Origin: Bacteroidota bacterium | GTDB lineage: Bacteria > Bacteroidota > Bacteroidia > Bacteroidales > JAADGE01 | Direction of reading: 5' to 3' | NCBI GenBank assembly: GCA_024277895.1 | Contig: JAJRUH010000120.1 | Coordinates: forward strand, 1 to 34,457 | DNA length: 34,457 nt | Part shown: one piece after another, positions 31,705 through 34,457 of the stretch | How positions within the stretch are numbered: the first letter of the stretch is position 1 | How the letters are laid out: each line of letters starts with the position of its first letter | The notes under the pieces: model-generated | Database searches by the model: none | What the model was told of the DNA's origin: nothing | The model's input: the letters and a program-made list of their open reading frames with translations, nothing else | Made by a program: the position numbers and the translations under genes

Positions 31705-32142
31705 TTAAATAATATTTCCGTCTTTGTTAAAACGTTCTCTTTTTGAGAAAAAGAAAGATGCTTCAATTTCGGCATTTTCGTCGCTGTCGGAACCGTGAAC
31801 CGCATTTGCCTGTATATCAGTTGCATATAACTTTCTTATTGTTCCTTCCTCTGCATCTTTCGGATTAGTTGCTCCGATTAATTTACGGTAATCTTTAACG
31901 GCATTTTCTTTTTCTAAAACTGCTGCTACAATAGGTCCCGAACTCATAAAGGCGGTTAATTCACCGTAAAAAGGTCTTTCTTTATGAACTTCATAGAATT
32001 TTTCGGCATCGGCTTTGCTCATTCTGAACATTTTCATTGCCTGAATTCTGAAACCGCCGGCTGTAATTTTTTCTAATATCTTTCCCGTATATCCTTTTTC
32101 TACGGCAGTAGGTTTAACCATTGTTAATGTAATATTTCCCAT
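31705..32142 (-). CDS. ndk: Nucleoside-diphosphate kinase
   Basis: The protein has 145 residues from the ATG at 32142. [20 protein letters not shown] is the family N-terminus; [33 protein letters not shown] and NAVHGSDS (active His116) are complete. It equilibrates NDP and NTP pools by a phospho-His ping-pong. A longer frame from a TTG at 32169 exists, but that TTG is part of the -7 promoter box, so the ATG is the true start. The gene diverges from nrnA and ends before a bidirectional terminator. Confidence 0.97.
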   Translation of the reverse strand: MGNITLTMVKPTAVEKGYTGKILEKITAGGFRIQAMKMFRMSKADAEKFYEVHKERPFYGELTAFMSSGPIVAAVLEKENAVKDYRKLIGATNPKDAEEGTIRKLYATDIQANAVHGSDSDENAEIEASFFFSKRERFNKDGNII

Positions 32143-32166
32143 TTTTTTGTTTTTTAATTTAAAATA

Positions 32167-32174
32167 CAAAAGTA
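32167..32174 (-). promoter_or_regulatory. Probable -7 box of ndk
   Basis: On the minus strand, TACTTTTG matches TAnnTTTG, 24 bases before the ndk ATG. The -33 region is TTTT rather than TTTG. It argues against the upstream TTG start. Confidence 0.5.
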
Positions 32175-32227
32175 ATATTTATAGCGAATAATGAAAATTG
32201 AACAAGCAATGAATATTTTAAAAATCA

Positions 32228-32258
32228 GTTGAAAAAATGAGATTATCATTTATCTTTG
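32228..32258 (+). promoter_or_regulatory. Probable promoter of nrnA
   Basis: GTTG (32228-32231), a 19-base spacer and TATCTTTG (32251-32258) fit the Bacteroidota consensus with one change in the -33 box. Transcription should start at about 32265, inside the longest open frame, so it sets the start of nrnA downstream. Confidence 0.6.
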
Positions 32259-32276
32259 ACATCTAAAAAATATATT

Positions 32277-33284
32277 GTGAAAATACTTACCGAAGATTTT
32301 GAAAATAAAGTAAAGAAAATACTTACAAAAGACAAAAAGATTTTGATTTCCGGGCATTACAATCCCGACGGAGACAGCTTGGGAGGTTCTTTGGGATTAT
32401 ACTATTTGTTGGAAAATGCCGGATTTGATGTTTTTGTGATGATGCCTTCCGATTTGCCCGATTTTATGAAATGGCTGCCCGGTGCGGATAAAATTTCAAT
32501 TTATAAAAAAAGAAAAAATGAACTTATAAATAGTGCCGATATAATTTTTTTTGTTGATTTTAATGATGTAAGCAGAACGGAAAATGCTGCCGAAGCTCTT
32601 AAAAATTCGGAAGCGGTAAAAATTATGTTAGATCACCATCCGCAACCTTCCGATGATGCAGAGTTTATTTTTTCGGATACGAAAGTAAGTTCGGCTTCAG
32701 AAATTGTATATGAATTTATTAATATGCTCGGATTTTCGGAATATATTGATAAAAATGTTGCGACATGTTTGTTTACGGGAATTATGACCGACACTTTAAA
32801 TTTCAGCGTAAATTCTTCTCGTCCGGAAACTTTTGAAATTGTAAGTAATCTTTTGTCTTTAGGAATTGATAAAGACGCTGTTTATGAAAAAGTAAACAAT
32901 AACTTTTCTTTAAAACGTTTAAAACTTATAGGCTATTTGCTTTATAAAAAAATGAAAGCGGTTTCGGATTATAAGTTCGCTTATATGTTAATTTCTAAAA
33001 AAGAGTTGAATGAATTTGATTTCAGGGACGGAGATCATGAAGGTATTGTGAATATGCCTTTGTCCGTTGCAGATATAAATGTTTCCTTAATTGTAATTGA
33101 ACAAGATGATTTTGTAAAGTTATCTTTACGTTCGAAAGGGGATTATGACGTAAATTTATTGGCAAGAAAATATTTTAACGGCGGCGGACATAAAAATGCT
33201 GCAGGCGGAAGAATTTACAAACCATATTCGGAAGTTGAAGACTATATCTTAAGTTCTGTAAAAGCTTATTTTTCTGAAAACTAA
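32277..33284 (+). CDS. nrnA: DHH-family oligoribonuclease / pAp phosphatase
   Basis: The protein has about 335 residues. The DHH phosphoesterase motifs are complete: ISGHYNPDGDSLGGSLGLY (motif I), IIFFVDFND (II), MLDHHPQPSD (III), FTGIMTDTLNFSV (IV), and the DHHA1 substrate loop FNGGGHKNAAGG. NrnA degrades nanoRNAs and dephosphorylates 3'-phosphoadenosine 5'-phosphate, in the cytosol. The open frame extends to a TTG at 32256, but that lies in the promoter -7 box, so the GTG at 32277 (then KILTEDF) is preferred; the leader would then be very short. A FKBP lipoprotein gene follows 3 bases downstream. Confidence 0.92.
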   Translation: MKILTEDFENKVKKILTKDKKILISGHYNPDGDSLGGSLGLYYLLENAGFDVFVMMPSDLPDFMKWLPGADKISIYKKRKNELINSADIIFFVDFNDVSRTENAAEALKNSEAVKIMLDHHPQPSDDAEFIFSDTKVSSASEIVYEFINMLGFSEYIDKNVATCLFTGIMTDTLNFSVNSSRPETFEIVSNLLSLGIDKDAVYEKVNNNFSLKRLKLIGYLLYKKMKAVSDYKFAYMLISKKELNEFDFRDGDHEGIVNMPLSVADINVSLIVIEQDDFVKLSLRSKGDYDVNLLARKYFNGGGHKNAAGGRIYKPYSEVEDYILSSVKAYFSEN

Positions 33285-33287
33285 ACG

Positions 33288-33818
33288 ATGAAACGAATTA
33301 TTTATTTTTTAACCGTATTTATTTTTTTGATTGTTGCTTGTAATAATGAGGAAGTTACAGAACAACCGAGAATTCAAAAACGTTTTATTCAGGACAGTTT
33401 AATGAAAGCTAATCAATTTTTGTTGCAACGTGACAGCGAATTAATTCAAAGTTATGTTGAGCGGCACAATTTTAAAATGAAGCTAACACCTGAAGGGTTG
33501 TGGTACGATATTTATAAAAAAACTGACGGGAGAAAACTTCAAAACGGAAATATTATTCGTTACAAATACAAAATTGAACTTTTAGACGGTACTGTTTGTT
33601 ATTCTTCCGATAAGGACGGAATTGCACAAATAAAAATAGGCAGTTCGGGAAAAGAAATCGGATTGGGAAAAGTTTTTTTAATGATGCGAGTCGGTGAAAA
33701 AGCGAAATTTATTTTACCGCCGTATTTAGCATACGGTCTGGTTGGCGATATGAAAAAAATTCCTGCTCGTTCGGCATTGGTATATGATGTGGAAGTTACG
33801 GAACTTGTTGATTTCTAA
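33288..33818 (+). CDS. FKBP-type peptidyl-prolyl isomerase lipoprotein (GldI-like)
   Basis: The protein has 176 residues. A lipoprotein signal ends LIVAC (Cys18). After a helical linker (to about 68), the FKBP domain reads GLWYDIYKKTDG, YKYKIELLDGTVCYSS, GLGKVFLMMRVGEKAKFILP, PYLAYGL and SALVYDVEVTEL. It would assist folding of envelope or exported proteins in the periplasm. GldI, a lipoprotein PPIase of gliding flavobacteria, has this plan, but the other gld genes are not here, so only the general name is safe. It is 3 bases after nrnA and thus in the same transcript. Confidence 0.85.
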   Translation: MKRIIYFLTVFIFLIVACNNEEVTEQPRIQKRFIQDSLMKANQFLLQRDSELIQSYVERHNFKMKLTPEGLWYDIYKKTDGRKLQNGNIIRYKYKIELLDGTVCYSSDKDGIAQIKIGSSGKEIGLGKVFLMMRVGEKAKFILPPYLAYGLVGDMKKIPARSALVYDVEVTELVDF

Positions 33819-33877
33819 ATTTAATATTTAGGCACTGATTTTGATCTTTATTATATTGAACTTAACGTAATACTGCA

Positions 33878-34309
33878 ATGAAACTTTATAAAATTTTATT
33901 TTCGATTATCATTTTGTTTTTGTCATTTTCTTCTTGTATTGATGAACCTGCACAACCTGCAAGCGAAAAAGAAATAATTGATAATATTTCCCGTGAGTGG
34001 AATTGTTCAGAGGATGAAGGCGGTTTTAATTTTGATTTCACTGCTGTAATTTCTCCCGACGGAACAAATTCGAAACAAGTATTAATTAATAATTTTCATA
34101 AAATAGGAACGGATTTGTCTGTTGATGTAATTGTAAATCAGGATTTAACACTTGAAATTCCGGAACAAACTATCGGAACTCAGGTGTTTAAAGGAACAGG
34201 ATTGATTTCAGACGATTACACTGAAATTACTTGGAATTATACCATAGAAACCGATGATAATACAGTTACACACGTTACGGGAAAATATTCTTACGGCGTT
34301 TCGTCTTAA
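33878..34309 (+). CDS. Small lipoprotein of unknown function
   Basis: The protein has 143 residues. The lipoprotein signal ends SFSSC (Cys20). The rest is an acidic, beta-rich domain starting ISREWNCSEDEGG, with TGLISDDYTEITWNYTIETD and a HVTGKYSYG end, similar in style to lipocalin-like envelope domains of Bacteroidota. No specific family is recognised. It is 59 bases after the FKBP gene. The remaining 148 bases of the window hold no gene. Confidence 0.7.
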   Translation: MKLYKILFSIIILFLSFSSCIDEPAQPASEKEIIDNISREWNCSEDEGGFNFDFTAVISPDGTNSKQVLINNFHKIGTDLSVDVIVNQDLTLEIPEQTIGTQVFKGTGLISDDYTEITWNYTIETDDNTVTHVTGKYSYGVSS

Positions 34310-34457
34310 CAGTTATTTTAGGGCTTGCCTTTAGATTTGTAAAGTTATTTTTAAAGAAAAAAGTATAATTTAAAAATATATGATAATGATGATGATGAAT
34401 TTTCTTTTTTGTTACTTTTTTCTTTGTTAATAATTGTAATTTTGTTAATAACTAAAA

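Noticed and set aside
34319-34327. AGGGCTTGC resembling the end of the MITE at 24157
   Set aside because: The match stops after nine bases and there is no partner arm.

Overview
The window is about 34.5 kb of a low-GC chromosome from a member of the Bacteroidota, most likely a free-living or marine Bacteroidales or flavobacterial relative. The evidence is promoter boxes of the TTTG-N19-TAnnTTTG type, few Shine-Dalgarno sequences, a type A T9SS sorting tail on a secreted glycosidase, a GldI-like FKBP lipoprotein, a TonB-dependent receptor, a Bat (VWA) operon and a type II-C-like cas1/cas2 pair. No phage or plasmid backbone is seen. The window is core chromosome peppered with insertion-sequence scars and palindromic repeats.

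Layout. 1-1700 (+): the end of an IS200-type element sits against a 5'-truncated prephenate dehydrogenase, followed by a fused DAHP synthase/chorismate mutase (aromatic amino acids). 1700-10500 (-): a purine operon, purM, purL, purQ, purH, a GxxExxY protein and a purC-purE fusion resembling animal PAICS. Five copies of one palindromic repeat lie in its gaps. 10680-16810: a YfiR-domain sensor kinase (-) diverges from a TonB-dependent receptor (+), which meets a long-chain acyl-CoA ligase (-). 16918-20580 (-): an HD hydrolase and a reduced Bat operon whose second VWA gene has an in-frame stop. 20659-23973 (+): a class II aldolase-like protein, a pentapeptide-type lipoprotein and a C1 cysteine peptidase broken by a frameshift.

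23990-24400 holds two inverted-repeat elements; the second supplies the stop codon of an acyltransferase. 24388-29013 (-): acyltransferase, aat, a secreted GH18/CUB/T9SS protein and a Ppx/GppA phosphatase. 29156: tRNA-Arg(ACG). 29296-31655 is a decaying accessory island: a broken unknown gene next to an IS256-like terminus, cas2, cas1 with an in-frame stop, and one degenerate CRISPR repeat or tracr anti-repeat, with no cas9 and no array. 31705-34309: ndk (-), nrnA, a FKBP lipoprotein and a small lipoprotein (+).

The main theme is decay by small lesions: three genes have a single in-frame TAA, one has a one-base frameshift and one is cut by an IS. The other points of interest are the PAICS-like purine fusion, the repeat family in the purine operon, and the orphan, damaged CRISPR adaptation module. 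All calls were made by reading the sequence; no database search was possible.
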